Notes: a model not told the origin generated them from the sequence alone. 64,000 bases of DNA from Thermobacillus sp. ZCTH02-B1 (GCF_002159085.1 NZ_LZRU01000043.1:1-64000); one strand, 5' to 3'; shown: positions 1 through 9,111, counted from the stretch's first letter. Translations and numbers: made by a program.

Positions 1-576
1 TTGAGCCATATTCGATCTCCTCCTGAAGAATGTTGTTTCGACACCACCATTCTAACTGAGGGATTTGAATATGGCTCCCCTTATTTTTGGGAGTATAGCA
101 TTTTTACACAATTATACGGACTCAACTCCGGGAGGATTCATAGAAGTTCACGGATTCAGGTTTATAAACCACATTGCAAATGTTGTAAACCACATGAGGG
201 AGTAGGACGTGCTCAAATCGTGCTGAGGAACTTGAGCATTATCATCGGTTGCACAAATGAGGTAATCAAATAGGATGATACTCGATAAATAAAAAATTCA
301 TCATGCGATTGCCTCGCTTCCACAGGATCCGCCGCTGACCGGGATGAATATGGACGCCTTTATCGACGCGCTGTTTCCGGAGGTTTGCGGGATTGCCGGT
401 CAACGAACATATACGTTCTATGGAAGCGTGCTGACATCATGATCGATGAGGCGCCCGGATGATTGCGCCGGTATATTGGAATGCTTTGAAACGATCGCCG
501 AACGATTGGCTGTGGAGGATAAATCGCTGTTTCTCGTTCTTTGAACCTGGTTTGATCGGTGAAACCTGCAGGCGAT

Positions 577-610
577 CCCGGCCTCGCGATTTTGCGGGGT
601 CGGGTTTTTG
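577..610 (+). terminator. Rho-independent terminator
   Basis: An 11-bp stem (577-587 with 594-604, including two G-T pairs) with the loop GATTTT is followed by a run of five T. It would stop transcription arriving from the left, separating upstream DNA from the operon that begins at 804. Confidence 0.7.
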
Positions 611-697
611 TTGTGTAAGTATATATAACGCATTCACGTAATCATTAAAGGAGAACAAACCGTTTTCTGTACGGAAAGCATAAAATAAACAAGCGTT

Positions 698-714
698 TTT
701 TATTATATCTTACA
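698..714. promoter_or_regulatory. Possible TnrA/GlnR-like box upstream of the amide-utilisation operon
   Basis: The 17 bases at 698-714 fit the Bacillus TnrA/GlnR pattern TGTNANAWWWTMTNACA except for two positions (the G at 2 and the A at 7). Control of nitrogen acquisition by such a site would suit an operon full of amide hydrolases. The region is AT-rich, so a chance match is possible, and the site is about 60 bp upstream of the predicted transcription start, a little farther than typical activator positions. Confidence 0.35.
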
Positions 715-731
715 AATAAAAGTCATGTAAA

Positions 732-761
732 TTGACGTTGTTGTTTCTTCACTGCTACCAT
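732..761 (+). promoter_or_regulatory. Putative sigma-A promoter of the 804-9008 operon
   Basis: TTGACG (732-737) and TACCAT (756-761) are separated by 18 bp. Transcription would start near 768, about 36 bases before the ATG at 804. This placement argues against a TTG start at 732 for the ATPase gene. Confidence 0.45.
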
Positions 762-803
762 GGGCTCAAACACGCAACGCGACAGGGGCCGGGTGGTGAG
801 AGG

Positions 804-1574
804 ATGCCGGCGGACAAGGCGGACGTACTGGTCAACATGGAACGGCTGGAAAAGGTGTATCCCAACGGCACGATCGCCGTCCGGGACGTGGACCTGAAGG
901 CGGGCGCGGGCGAATTCATTTGCTTCGTCGGGCCTTCCGGCTGCGGGAAATCCACCATTTTCAAGATGATTGCGGGACTGGAGGAGCCGACGGGCGGCCA
1001 ACTCGAGATTTTCGGGAAGCATCCGGACGAAGCCCGCAGACGGAACGAGATCGCCTTCGTGTTCCAGGAACATTCCCTTCTGCCCTGGAGCACGGTCGAA
1101 GCCAACGTCATGCTGCCCCTCGCGCTGCGGAAGGTTCCGAAGTCCGAACGGCTCGAGGCGGCGCACCGGGCGCTGCGCCTCGTCGGTCTTTCCGATCACG
1201 TGAAGGCTTTGCCCAGGGAACTGTCGGGCGGCATGAAAATGAGGGTGTCCATCGCGCGGGCGCTCGTCGCGCGGCCGAAGCTGCTGATGATGGACGAACC
1301 GTTCGGCGCGCTGGACGAAATCACGCGGCAGATTCTGCAGCAGGAGCTGCTGAACATCTGGCTGCAGGAAAAAGGGATGACGGTTCTGTTCATTACCCAC
1401 AACGTCTTCGAAGCGGTGTATCTGTCCACCCGGGTCGTGGTGATGACGCCCCGCCCCGGCAAGGTGTCGGCCGTCGTCGACATTCCCATCCCCTTCCCCC
1501 GGGACGACACTTTCCGCACCTCTTCCGAATTCGGTCACTATGTGGGCCTTGTCTCGCAAGCCCTCAAACATTGA
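804..1574 (+). CDS. ABC transporter ATP-binding protein, nitrate/sulfonate/taurine type
   Basis: This is a cytoplasmic ATPase of the SsuB/TauB/NrtD type (256 aa). It shows Walker A GPSGCGKST at residues 43-51, a Q-loop in VFQEHSLLPW near 88, signature LSGGMKMRVSIARAL near 143 and Walker B LLMMDEPFGALD near 161, followed by the ITHN switch histidine. The ATG at 804 follows GGTGAGAGG; an upstream TTG at 732 lies inside the predicted promoter. It should energise the permease at 2999, from which it is separated by an FAD oxidoreductase gene. No substrate-binding protein of the matching SsuA/NMT1 type occurs in the window, so the substrate is unknown; the downstream hydrolases suggest an organic nitrogen compound. 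Confidence 0.9.
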   Translation: MPADKADVLVNMERLEKVYPNGTIAVRDVDLKAGAGEFICFVGPSGCGKSTIFKMIAGLEEPTGGQLEIFGKHPDEARRRNEIAFVFQEHSLLPWSTVEANVMLPLALRKVPKSERLEAAHRALRLVGLSDHVKALPRELSGGMKMRVSIARALVARPKLLMMDEPFGALDEITRQILQQELLNIWLQEKGMTVLFITHNVFEAVYLSTRVVVMTPRPGKVSAVVDIPIPFPRDDTFRTSSEFGHYVGLVSQALKH

Positions 1575-1606
1575 TCCCAATCCAAACCCGAAAGGAGAAG
1601 ATCGCC

Positions 1607-2953
1607 ATGGCCATGGCCGTCCGATGGAAGCCGGAGATCGTCGGGGAGCTGATCGGGCTGGTCGGCGAGGAACAGGTCAGGCTGGACCCGGATTCCCGCG
1701 AGAAACTGTCCAGGGACTATTACTGGTACTCCCCGGTCCTGATCGATCTGCTGAAGCACAAGCAGGCGGATGCCATTGTCATTCCGACCCGGGAAGACGA
1801 GATCCCGTCCATCCTCGCCGCGGCGTGCCGGCATCGCATTCCGGTCACGGTGCGCGGGGGCGGAACGGGCAATTACGGGCAGGCCGTGCCGCTCTTCGGC
1901 GGCATCGTTCTGGATCTCAGCCGCCTGACGGACATCGTGGAAGTCGGCGACGGCTACGCCACCGTCCAATGCGGCGCCAGGCTCAAGGCGCTGGAGCTCG
2001 AGCTCCGGAAGCGGAATCGGGAGTTGTGCGTCTATCCGAGCACGTACGCCATCGCCACCGTCGGCGGGTTCGTCTGCGGAGGCTCCGGGGGCATCGGATC
2101 GATCACCTGGGGCAACCTGTGGGACGGCAATGTGCTGGGCGCCGTGATCTACACGATGGAGGAGTCCCCCCGTCGGCTCGAGGTTGCCGGCGACGAGCTC
2201 CGGAACTACATCCACAATTACGGCACGACGGGCGTCATGACGCGGGTCACGATACGGGTCGCGCCGAAGACGGATTGGTTCCAGGCCGCCCTCCAGTTCC
2301 CCGACCCGGAATCCGCGATGCGGTTCGGGGAGAAGCTGGCCCGGGACGAATCGATCCGCAAACGCCTGGTCAGCATATCGGAACATCCGATTCCGACCTG
2401 GTTCATCCCCATCGCGAAGCGCTTTGCTCCGGGCGCCGCGGTCGCGCTTCTGGAGATCGAGGAAGGCGCCTTGGAGGCCGTGGCCGCGACGGGCGCGGAA
2501 TTTGGCGGCAGCGTGGCGCACACGATCCCGGCCGACCGGTATCAGAAGACGCTCGGGCTGTCCGACTTCAGCTGGAACCATACGACGCTGTGGGCGCTCA
2601 AGTCGGACCCGACGATCACCTACCTGCAGGCCGCCTTCCATGAGACGGACTATCTCGAGCAGATGCGCCGGATCAAGGAGCGGTTCCCCGACGAAGTGCT
2701 GTTCCACTTCGAATGGGTCCGCAACGGCGGCGTGATCGCGCCGTCCTCCCTGCCGATCGTCCGTTATCGGAACAAGGAGCGGCTCTACGAGATCATCCGG
2801 TTTTTCGAATCGGTCGGCGTCCGGATCTTCGACCCGCATACGTTCGTCCTGGACGTCGGCGCGAGAGCCGATTATGCGGGCATGGTCCGGAGGAAGCAGA
2901 TGAACGATCCCTTCGGCCTGCTCAATCCAGGAAAAATCCGAATGCCCGGATGA
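1607..2953 (+). CDS. FAD-binding oxidoreductase (GlcD/FAD_binding_4 type)
   Basis: The protein (448 aa) belongs to the vanillyl-alcohol-oxidase/GlcD flavoprotein superfamily. The PP-loop region is visible as VTVRGGGTGNYGQ near residue 83 and the second FAD-contact region as TVGGFVCGGSGGIGS near 150. The C-terminus carries the usual NPGK motif (GLLNPGKIRMPG). The start ATG at 1607 is 9 bases after AAAGGAG; a second ATG at 1613 is possible. No signal peptide is seen, so it should act in the cytoplasm, probably oxidising a hydroxyl or amine carbon of the imported compound. It lies between the ATPase and permease genes of one importer, which ties it to that substrate. The exact substrate cannot be read from the sequence. 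Confidence 0.85.
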   Translation: MAMAVRWKPEIVGELIGLVGEEQVRLDPDSREKLSRDYYWYSPVLIDLLKHKQADAIVIPTREDEIPSILAAACRHRIPVTVRGGGTGNYGQAVPLFGGIVLDLSRLTDIVEVGDGYATVQCGARLKALELELRKRNRELCVYPSTYAIATVGGFVCGGSGGIGSITWGNLWDGNVLGAVIYTMEESPRRLEVAGDELRNYIHNYGTTGVMTRVTIRVAPKTDWFQAALQFPDPESAMRFGEKLARDESIRKRLVSISEHPIPTWFIPIAKRFAPGAAVALLEIEEGALEAVAATGAEFGGSVAHTIPADRYQKTLGLSDFSWNHTTLWALKSDPTITYLQAAFHETDYLEQMRRIKERFPDEVLFHFEWVRNGGVIAPSSLPIVRYRNKERLYEIIRFFESVGVRIFDPHTFVLDVGARADYAGMVRRKQMNDPFGLLNPGKIRMPG

Positions 2954-2998
2954 CAGCCGAATCGGAACGTCCATTCCGGAGCGGGGAGGATGATACGA

Positions 2999-3856
2999 AT
3001 GGCCAATACGGATCTGCCGGTGCTGCGATACGGCAAACCGGAAACGAAGGAAAGGCTGAAGCCGGTGATTCCATGGGCGAAATGGAGACAGAAGCTGTTG
3101 CCTCCCGCCGCCGCGTTCGTGGTGTTCATCGGCGGGTGGGAACTGATCGCCGGGCTGCTCGGCATCCCGGCATACCTCTTGCCGAAGCCGAGCGACATCG
3201 TGCGCGCCGCCTGGGAGAATGCCCACAACCTCGGGGTATCGGTGTTCACGACGCTGTCCGAGGCGATCGTCGGCTTCCTGTTCAGCATCGTGTTCGGCGT
3301 GCTCGGCGCCGTGGTGCTGGCATTGAGCAAGACGATCGAGAAAGCCGTGTTTCCCTACGCCATCATGCTGCAGACGATCCCGATCGTCGCCATCGCGCCG
3401 ATCATCGTGATCTGGTTCGGGGCCGGGGCCAACGCGATCATCATCATCTCGTTCCTGATCGGCTTCTTCCCGATGCTGTCCAACACGCTGATCGGACTGA
3501 ATGCGACGGACACGAATCTGAAGAACCTGTTCTTCCTGTACAACGCCTCGAAATGGCAGACGATGTGGAAATTGCGCCTGCCGGCGGCGCTGCCTTATAT
3601 CGTGGCGGGGCTGAAAATCTCCTGCACCCTGGCGGTGATCGGCGCCATCGTCGGCGAATACATCGCGGGAATCGGCGGCGGAAAAGGGGGCCTCGGCTAT
3701 GCGATCACCGTCGCGGCAACCCGGCTGCAGACGGCGTACCTGTTCGCCTGCGGGTTATCCGCCTCGATCATGGGAATCGCCTTTTACCTCGTCGTGAATT
3801 ATTTTTCCAAAGCGATGCTCAGTTCGTGGCATGAGCTGGAAATGAACAACAAATAA
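2999..3856 (+). CDS. ABC transporter permease, nitrate/sulfonate/taurine type
   Basis: An integral membrane permease of the SsuC/TauC family (285 aa) with about six hydrophobic segments, starting near residue 30 (AAAFVVFIGGWELIAG). The C-terminal half holds the inner-membrane component signature in LPAALPYIVAGLKIS, which contacts the ATPase. Two ATGs compete; the one at 2999 is preferred because GGGGAGGA (2983-2990) sits at a proper distance, whereas 2990 would overlap it. Partner of the ATPase at 804. The final part (AISMGIAFYLVVNYFSKAML-like region near the end) is typical of this family. Operon position: 45 bases after the FAD oxidoreductase and 42 before the CocE-type hydrolase. Confidence 0.9.
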   Translation: MANTDLPVLRYGKPETKERLKPVIPWAKWRQKLLPPAAAFVVFIGGWELIAGLLGIPAYLLPKPSDIVRAAWENAHNLGVSVFTTLSEAIVGFLFSIVFGVLGAVVLALSKTIEKAVFPYAIMLQTIPIVAIAPIIVIWFGAGANAIIIISFLIGFFPMLSNTLIGLNATDTNLKNLFFLYNASKWQTMWKLRLPAALPYIVAGLKISCTLAVIGAIVGEYIAGIGGGKGGLGYAITVAATRLQTAYLFACGLSASIMGIAFYLVVNYFSKAMLSSWHELEMNNK

Positions 3857-3898
3857 CCGGACCTGGGAAAGCGTGACGGCAGATCGGGAGGGTTCGCG

Positions 3899-5614
3899 AT
3901 GGATCTCGCTGGCGTGAAGGTGGAATTCGATCAGGTCTGCGTCCTGCGGGACGGGACGCGGCTTCTTGCCGACGTCTATCGTCCTCCCGGTCCCGGCCCG
4001 CATCCGGTGCTCCTCATGCGCCAGCCCTACGGCAAATCGCTGGCTTCGACGGTCACCTATGCGCATCCGGTCTGGTATGCCCGGCACGGATTCATCGTCG
4101 TGATCCAGGACGTGCGCGGCCGCGGCAAATCGGAGGGCGTGTTCAGGCCGTTCGTGCAGGAGGTGGAGGACGGCTACGACGCGGTGGAATGGGCGGCGTC
4201 GCTGCCCGGTTCCAGCGGCAAGGTCGGCATGTACGGCTTCTCCTACCAGGGGAGCACGCAATGGGCGGCCGCCGCCGCACGGCCGCCCCATCTCGCCGCG
4301 ATCGCGCCCGGCATGTGCGCCGCGGACCTGTATCACGGAATGTTCTATCCCCACGGGCGGTTCCAGCTCGGCAGCACCCTGCCCTGGGCGTTCCAGCTGG
4401 CGCGGGACGAGGCGAGGCGGGCCGGGGACGGCGCGACGGAGACGGCGTGCACGGAGATCATGCGCCGTCCGGATTCCCTGGTCTGGCGCATGCCGGTCGG
4501 CGGGGAGCATCCGATCCTGACCCGCTATTTTCCCGAATATTACGACTGGTGCGCCCATCCGGTCTATGACGGCTATTGGGAGGAGCGGAACTGGCTCGGG
4601 AAGGTGCTCGAATCCCCGCTTCCGGCGCTGCACATCGGCGGCTGGTACGACCCGTACCTGGCCGGAACGCTGCAGTCCTACGAGGCGCTCGAGAACGGGG
4701 GCCGTTCGCGGGATTGCTTCCACCGCCTGATCATCGGGCCGTGGGCCCACATTCCGTGGGGCAGGAAGGCCGGCGGCTTCGACTTCGGCCCGGATGCGGC
4801 CGGCGACCTGCTTCGCGAACATCTCCGGTGGTTCCGCCACTGGCTGGTCGAACGGGACGAGGAATTGGAAAAGGAACCGCCGGTACGCTACTTCGAGTAC
4901 GGCAGCCGGCTCTGGCGCACCGCCCGGCGATCCCCGTTCGGAACGCCGCGGGAAGCGACGGAAGAAGGCGCCGGGACGATGCGGTGGCGGCTCGAAAACC
5001 TCGGCCGGCCGGCCAACGGCGCCTCCGGCGGCGGCGTCCTCGTCCGGGAGCCGGCGCAGCGCGAACCGGCCGTCGACGTTTTCGTGTACGATGCCAGGCT
5101 GCCGATGTCCTGCGATTCGTATTTGCCGGCGGACCGCAGCGCGCTGGAGGACCGGTTCGAAATCCTGAACTACACCGGCGAGCCGCTTGAGCGTCCGCTT
5201 CATGCCGCCGGTTCGCCGAGACTCAAGGTCCGGTGCAAGGCGGCCGGCGGACCGACGGATCTTGCGGCCATCCTTACGCTGGTGGAGCCGGACGGCGCTT
5301 CCCGCTTCCTGTCCATCGGGGTGGCGGAAGTGCCCGGTTCGTCCGACGGGCGGGACGAATGGACGGAGCTCGTCATGGCCATGCGGCCGTTTGCCGCCGA
5401 ACTGCCGGCGGGCGGCCGCCTGCGGATCGAGCTGACCGGCAGCGCGTTCCCGCTGTTCGCACGGCATCCGAACGGCATGCCCGCCGCGCGGATGCCGGAG
5501 GCCTGCCCCGGCGATCTGAAGATGGCGACGGTCGCGGTCCTGACCGACCCGGCGCTGCCTTCCATGCTTGAAATTCCCGTAATCCATTACGACGAGGAGG
5601 ATGGAGATTCATGA
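3899..5614 (+). CDS. CocE/NonD family hydrolase (X-Pro dipeptidyl-peptidase S15-like)
   Basis: A 571-aa alpha/beta hydrolase. The nucleophile elbow is GFSYQG with Ser115 as likely nucleophile. A downstream Asp in HIGGWYDPYL (about 258) and His in IIGPWAHIPWG (about 284) would complete the triad. The last third is the jelly-roll domain of the PepX C-terminal family. Members include cocaine esterase and acylaminoacid or glutaryl acylases; they cleave esters or amides. No signal peptide, so cytosolic. ATG at 3899 follows GGGAGGG; the stop overlaps the next gene's ATG (ATGA at 5611), implying coupled translation. It probably hydrolyses an ester or amide of the compound brought in by the importer. 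Confidence 0.85.
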   Translation: MDLAGVKVEFDQVCVLRDGTRLLADVYRPPGPGPHPVLLMRQPYGKSLASTVTYAHPVWYARHGFIVVIQDVRGRGKSEGVFRPFVQEVEDGYDAVEWAASLPGSSGKVGMYGFSYQGSTQWAAAAARPPHLAAIAPGMCAADLYHGMFYPHGRFQLGSTLPWAFQLARDEARRAGDGATETACTEIMRRPDSLVWRMPVGGEHPILTRYFPEYYDWCAHPVYDGYWEERNWLGKVLESPLPALHIGGWYDPYLAGTLQSYEALENGGRSRDCFHRLIIGPWAHIPWGRKAGGFDFGPDAAGDLLREHLRWFRHWLVERDEELEKEPPVRYFEYGSRLWRTARRSPFGTPREATEEGAGTMRWRLENLGRPANGASGGGVLVREPAQREPAVDVFVYDARLPMSCDSYLPADRSALEDRFEILNYTGEPLERPLHAAGSPRLKVRCKAAGGPTDLAAILTLVEPDGASRFLSIGVAEVPGSSDGRDEWTELVMAMRPFAAELPAGGRLRIELTGSAFPLFARHPNGMPAARMPEACPGDLKMATVAVLTDPALPSMLEIPVIHYDEEDGDS

Positions 5615-6033
5615 CGATCATGACGAAGGAAATGCTGGCCGGGACCCTCACGGATTGTCCGGTGATGAAAATCTCCGCGAAGGACACGAACAAGTTCGTG
5701 CTGCTGTGCGACGGACAGCAAACGGGCTTCGTCTCGGTGGTCGAGATCTTCGATGTCGGCGGCAAGACGCCTCCGAACATCCATCACGGAGCCGTCGAGT
5801 ATTTCTACGTCATGAAGGGCACGGGCAAGGCGTATGTGAACGGTCAAAGCGTGGATCTGAAGCCCGGCTCGTTCCTGTTCGTGCAGCCCGGACACACCCA
5901 CGAAGTTCACAACACGGGCGATTCCCGGCTGTACGTGCTCACCACCATGGTCCCGGACGAGAAGTTCTCCGACCTGATCAAGGCGGGCATCCCGGCGGAA
6001 CTCGACGAAGCAGATCTGGCCGCGTTGCTGTGA
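5611..6033 (+). CDS. Small cupin-domain protein
   Basis: A single-domain cupin of 140 aa. Motif 1 appears as IHHGAVEYFYVMKG (residues near 53-66), with two His and one Glu as possible metal ligands; motif 2 appears as PGHTHEVHNTG near 93, with further His. Small cupins of this kind bind a metal and act as isomerases, dioxygenases or sugar/acid binding proteins; the reaction here is not known. Its ATG overlaps the stop of the CocE-type hydrolase by the ATGA arrangement, so the two are probably made together. Confidence 0.8.
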   Translation: MTIMTKEMLAGTLTDCPVMKISAKDTNKFVLLCDGQQTGFVSVVEIFDVGGKTPPNIHHGAVEYFYVMKGTGKAYVNGQSVDLKPGSFLFVQPGHTHEVHNTGDSRLYVLTTMVPDEKFSDLIKAGIPAELDEADLAALL

Positions 6034-6068
6034 TCGGACGCAATGACGGGTGAAGGGGCGGATGATCC

Positions 6069-6935
6069 GTGTTCAATCGCTATGAAGGCGCCGCCTGGGA
6101 AGAGCGGTTTCTGCCGCGCCTTACCTCCGCGGAAATCCGGGATCTTCCGAAGACGCGTGCGCTGGTGATCCTTCCCGTGGGCGCCATGGAGCAGCACGGC
6201 CCCCACCTTCCGGTGATGACGGATGCCCTGATCGGGGAAGCCGTCGTCACGCGCGCGATGGAGCTTTTGCCGAAGGACTGCGATGTCTGGCTGCTTCCGC
6301 CCCTGGCGTACGGCAAGAGCAACGAGCATCTCGATTTCGCGGGAACGATATCCCTGTCGGCCCAGACATTGCTCCAGGCCGTCATGGACATCGCCGCCGG
6401 CGTGAAGCGAAGCGGCTTCCGCCGGCTCCTCCTGCTCAACACCCACGGCGGCAACCAGGATCTGCTGCTCCTGGCCGCGCGGGAGATCCGCATCGCCACC
6501 GGCCTGATGGTGTTCTATCTCAGTCCCGGCAGCCTGGCCGACCTCGGGGATTTCTGCACCGAAGAGGAGCGCGAGTTCGGCATCCACGCCGGAGACTACG
6601 AAACGTCGCTGGTCATGGCCGTCAAGCCGGACTGGGTTCGCGCCGGCGAGCGGACCCGGGAAATGCCGGATATGGCCCCGTACCGGTACCTGACCCTGGA
6701 AGGCAGGATCCGCTTCGCCTGGGTGATGTCCGACATTTCCGAAAGCGGCATATCGGGCGATGCGACCGGCGCGACGGCGGAGAAGGGCGAGATCCTGCTC
6801 GGCCGCATCGCCTCCCGTCTCGCGGAGGCATTGAAGGAAATGTGCGCGTTCGAGATTGCCGACGTGAAACGGAAACCGTCCGTCCCGGCGCAAGAGGGTT
6901 TCGGCATGAAGGCGGCGGAGGACGTCACGGCATGA
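6069..6935 (+). CDS. Creatininase family protein (metal-dependent amidohydrolase)
   Basis: A 288-aa member of the creatininase family (PF02633). The first metal-binding block is clear: LPVGAMEQHGPHLPVMTD with the Glu, His and Asp ligands, and a second block NTHGGNQDLL near 123 and HAGDYETS near 174. Known members open cyclic amides (creatininase) or hydrolyse formamides and related bonds. Start is GTG at 6069 after GGGGCGG; the nearby ATG at 6062 is out of frame. The stop overlaps the amidase start (ATGA at 6932). With an amidase and an isochorismatase-like hydrolase following, ring opening of a cyclic amide and release of ammonia is a reasonable reading. Confidence 0.85.
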   Translation: MFNRYEGAAWEERFLPRLTSAEIRDLPKTRALVILPVGAMEQHGPHLPVMTDALIGEAVVTRAMELLPKDCDVWLLPPLAYGKSNEHLDFAGTISLSAQTLLQAVMDIAAGVKRSGFRRLLLLNTHGGNQDLLLLAAREIRIATGLMVFYLSPGSLADLGDFCTEEEREFGIHAGDYETSLVMAVKPDWVRAGERTREMPDMAPYRYLTLEGRIRFAWVMSDISESGISGDATGATAEKGEILLGRIASRLAEALKEMCAFEIADVKRKPSVPAQEGFGMKAAEDVTA

Positions 6936-8161
6936 CGGATCGGTGGGGAGCCTTCTGCGACGATCGCATCCGCCTCGATCCGCAGGCGGCGGGGCCGCTC
7001 GGCGGGATGACGTTCGCCGTGAAGGATGTGTTCGACATCGCGGGATACGTATGCGGCGCGGGAAATCCGGATTGGAAACGGACGCACGCGGCCGCCGCAA
7101 GGCACGCCGACGCCGTCGACACGCTCCTCGGCGCCGGAGCCCGGCTCGTCGGCACGACGCACACCGACGAGCTGATGTTCGGCCTGAGCGGTGAGAACGC
7201 CCATTACGGCACGCCGGTCAATCCGAGGGCGGAGGGGCGCGTCCCCGGCGGTTCGTCCAGCGGTTCGGCCGTCGCCGTCGCCGCGGGACTGGTCGATTTT
7301 GCCCTCGGCACCGACACGGGCGGATCGGTGCGGGTTCCGGCCAGCTATTGCGGCGTATACGGAATTCGCCCGACCCACGGCGCCGTCTCCATGCGCGGCG
7401 TCGTTCCCCTGGCGCCCAGTTTCGATACCGTCGGATGGTTCGCGGGCGATCCCGATACGCTGCTCGCGGTCGGAACCGTGCTGCTGGCGGATGCGGACGA
7501 CGGACCGGAGCCCGGGGAGACGTTCCGCCGGGCGCTGGTCGGCCGCGACCTCATCGAGCGGATGGATCCGGCCGACGGCGAGGCGCTGACGGCCGCCGTC
7601 CGGCGCGTCCTGTCGGCGGCCGGCCTCGACGTGCGGCCCGTCACGGTGGCCGGGGAAGGAATCGCGGAATGGATGGGAGTGTTCCGCAGGCTACAGGGCC
7701 GGGAAATCTGGCAAACCCACGGGAATTGGATCCGTGCGGTGAAGCCGCGGTTCGGCCCGGACGTCGCCGAACGGTTCAGATGGAGCAGCACGCTGGAGGG
7801 GTACGATCCCGGCAGGGATATCGAAGCGAGGGAACGGATCCGCGGGCGCATGCTGGAACTGGTCGGCGGCGACGGGCTGCTCTTCCTGCCGGCGGCGGGC
7901 GGGACGGCCCCGCCGTGCAATATGCGGGGCGAAGAATCGGAGAAGGTGCGGGTCCGGACCCTGATGATCAGCTGCGTGGCCGGTCTGGCCGGCTTTCCGC
8001 AGATCGTACTGCCGTGGTGCACATCGGGCGGTCTTCCGCTCGGACTGTCGATCATCGCCGGCCCGGGGCAGGACTTGCGGCTGCTGCGCTTCGCCGCCCG
8101 GCTGGCGCGGACGGTCGGAACGCCGCAGACGGCCTCCGGACGACCGGTCCGCAGGCCGTAG
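6932..8161 (+). CDS. Amidase (amidase signature family)
   Basis: A 409-aa amidase signature enzyme. The Ser-cisSer-Lys catalytic set is visible: Lys31 in FAVKDVFDIAG, the Ser cluster in GGSSSGS (106-112) and Ser132 in DTGGSVR. The length is short for the family (often 450-500) but the catalytic core is complete. It hydrolyses a carboxamide to acid and ammonia. The chosen ATG overlaps the creatininase-family stop; an in-frame start at 6842 would lie inside that gene. No signal peptide. Substrate not identifiable. Confidence 0.88.
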   Translation: MTDRWGAFCDDRIRLDPQAAGPLGGMTFAVKDVFDIAGYVCGAGNPDWKRTHAAAARHADAVDTLLGAGARLVGTTHTDELMFGLSGENAHYGTPVNPRAEGRVPGGSSSGSAVAVAAGLVDFALGTDTGGSVRVPASYCGVYGIRPTHGAVSMRGVVPLAPSFDTVGWFAGDPDTLLAVGTVLLADADDGPEPGETFRRALVGRDLIERMDPADGEALTAAVRRVLSAAGLDVRPVTVAGEGIAEWMGVFRRLQGREIWQTHGNWIRAVKPRFGPDVAERFRWSSTLEGYDPGRDIEARERIRGRMLELVGGDGLLFLPAAGGTAPPCNMRGEESEKVRVRTLMISCVAGLAGFPQIVLPWCTSGGLPLGLSIIAGPGQDLRLLRFAARLARTVGTPQTASGRPVRRP

Positions 8162-8243
8162 CGGTCCGCGTCGCAAAGGCCTCCACGGCCTTCACGGCCG
8201 GAAGGCCAGTCCGCGGGATGCTCAGGCGAGAGGGGTGGGAGTG

Positions 8244-9008
8244 ATGATGCACAGATTGGGCAATCGCCGCAGGTATTGGCTCGTGTCCAAGGAGCACGTG
8301 GACATGGCGCCCGAGGGGCCCGCGCCGAAGCGGATCACGCTGGAAGCGGAGCCGCAGCGGGTGACGCTGGATCTGGCCAGAACCGCCATGATCGTCGTGG
8401 ACATGCAGAACGATTTCTGCAGCGCGGGCGGATGGCTGGACCACATCGGCGTCGACCATACGCCGGCCCGGGCGCCGATCGAACCGCTCAACCGGCTGCT
8501 GCCGGCGCTCCGATCCGAGGATGTGCCCGTCATCTGGCTCAACTGGGGCAACCGTCCGGATCTGCTCAACATCAGCCCGGCGCTGCTTCATGTTTACAAC
8601 ATGAGCGGGGACGACGTCGGCCTCGGCGGCATCATCCCGGCCACCGGCTCCGCGGTGCTGGAGAAGGACAGCTGGGGTGCCGCGATCGTCGACGAGCTGA
8701 CCGTCGAGCCGTCGGACATCCGCGTGGACAAATACCGGATGAGCGGTTTCTGGGACACGCCGCTGGACAGCATTTTGCGCAATCTGGGGATCGACACCCT
8801 GCTGTTCGGCGGGGTCAACCTTGACCAGTGCGTGTTGACGACGCTGCAGGACGCGGTGTGCCTGGGTTACAATTGCGTGCTGCTCAAGGATTGCAGCGCC
8901 ACGACCTCGCCCGGTTACTGCCGGGATGCGGCGCTGTACAACATCCAACAATGCTTCGGGTTCGTGTCGTCGAGCGACGCCGTCCTGTCCGCCCTGGGAG
9001 CCTCCTGA
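8244..9008 (+). CDS. Isochorismatase-like cysteine hydrolase
   Basis: A 254-aa cysteine hydrolase of the isochorismatase/nicotinamidase/RutB family. The triad is visible: Asp53 in VVDMQNDFC, Lys163 in VDKYRMSGFWDTP and Cys196 in GGVNLDQCV. Relatives hydrolyse amides, ureides (RutB, biuret hydrolase, N-carbamoylsarcosine amidase) or vinyl ethers. The N-terminal 45 residues before the core are an extension. GAGAGGGGTGGGA precedes two adjacent ATGs (8244, 8247); 8244 is given, 8247 is equally possible. It is the last gene of the operon, before a terminator. The combination with creatininase-family and amidase enzymes favours a ureide or cyclic amide substrate (inference). Confidence 0.87.
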   Translation: MMHRLGNRRRYWLVSKEHVDMAPEGPAPKRITLEAEPQRVTLDLARTAMIVVDMQNDFCSAGGWLDHIGVDHTPARAPIEPLNRLLPALRSEDVPVIWLNWGNRPDLLNISPALLHVYNMSGDDVGLGGIIPATGSAVLEKDSWGAAIVDELTVEPSDIRVDKYRMSGFWDTPLDSILRNLGIDTLLFGGVNLDQCVLTTLQDAVCLGYNCVLLKDCSATTSPGYCRDAALYNIQQCFGFVSSSDAVLSALGAS

Positions 9009-9111
9009 GGGGCACCCGGATAAGGCGTTTGCGTTTCCCCGGGCGGAGGATGCCGCCAAAGGACGCGCACCCCGGAAAAGCGTACTCGATGAAATTCGAT
9101 CAACCGATCAG

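Larger units (their letters stand above)
1..731. other. AT-rich intergenic stretch before the first operon; no supported gene
   Basis: No convincing complete gene is seen here. The first 300 bases are much richer in A and T than the rest of the window. Around 343-535 there are two short reading segments in different frames (MNMDAFIDALF... from about 343 and MRRPDDCAGILECF... from about 447, the latter ending in ...LFLVL). They could be debris of a transposase or another decayed gene, but I cannot assign a family. A good terminator (577-610) and a promoter region (690-765) fill the rest. Confidence 0.5.

Noticed and set aside
1..273. Open frame at the left edge as a gene
   Set aside because: No recognisable domain, no proper start, and cysteine-rich composition without pattern; it may be the end of a gene outside the window but I cannot support it.
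343..540. Possible transposase fragment
   Set aside because: The peptide pieces could fit several families only loosely, there are no inverted repeats or catalytic acidic residues in view, so no family is named.
920..1606. Upstream in-frame extension of the FAD oxidoreductase gene into the ATPase gene
   Set aside because: It overlaps the ATPase in another frame, lacks similarity to the family, and the ATG at 1607 has a good ribosome binding site.
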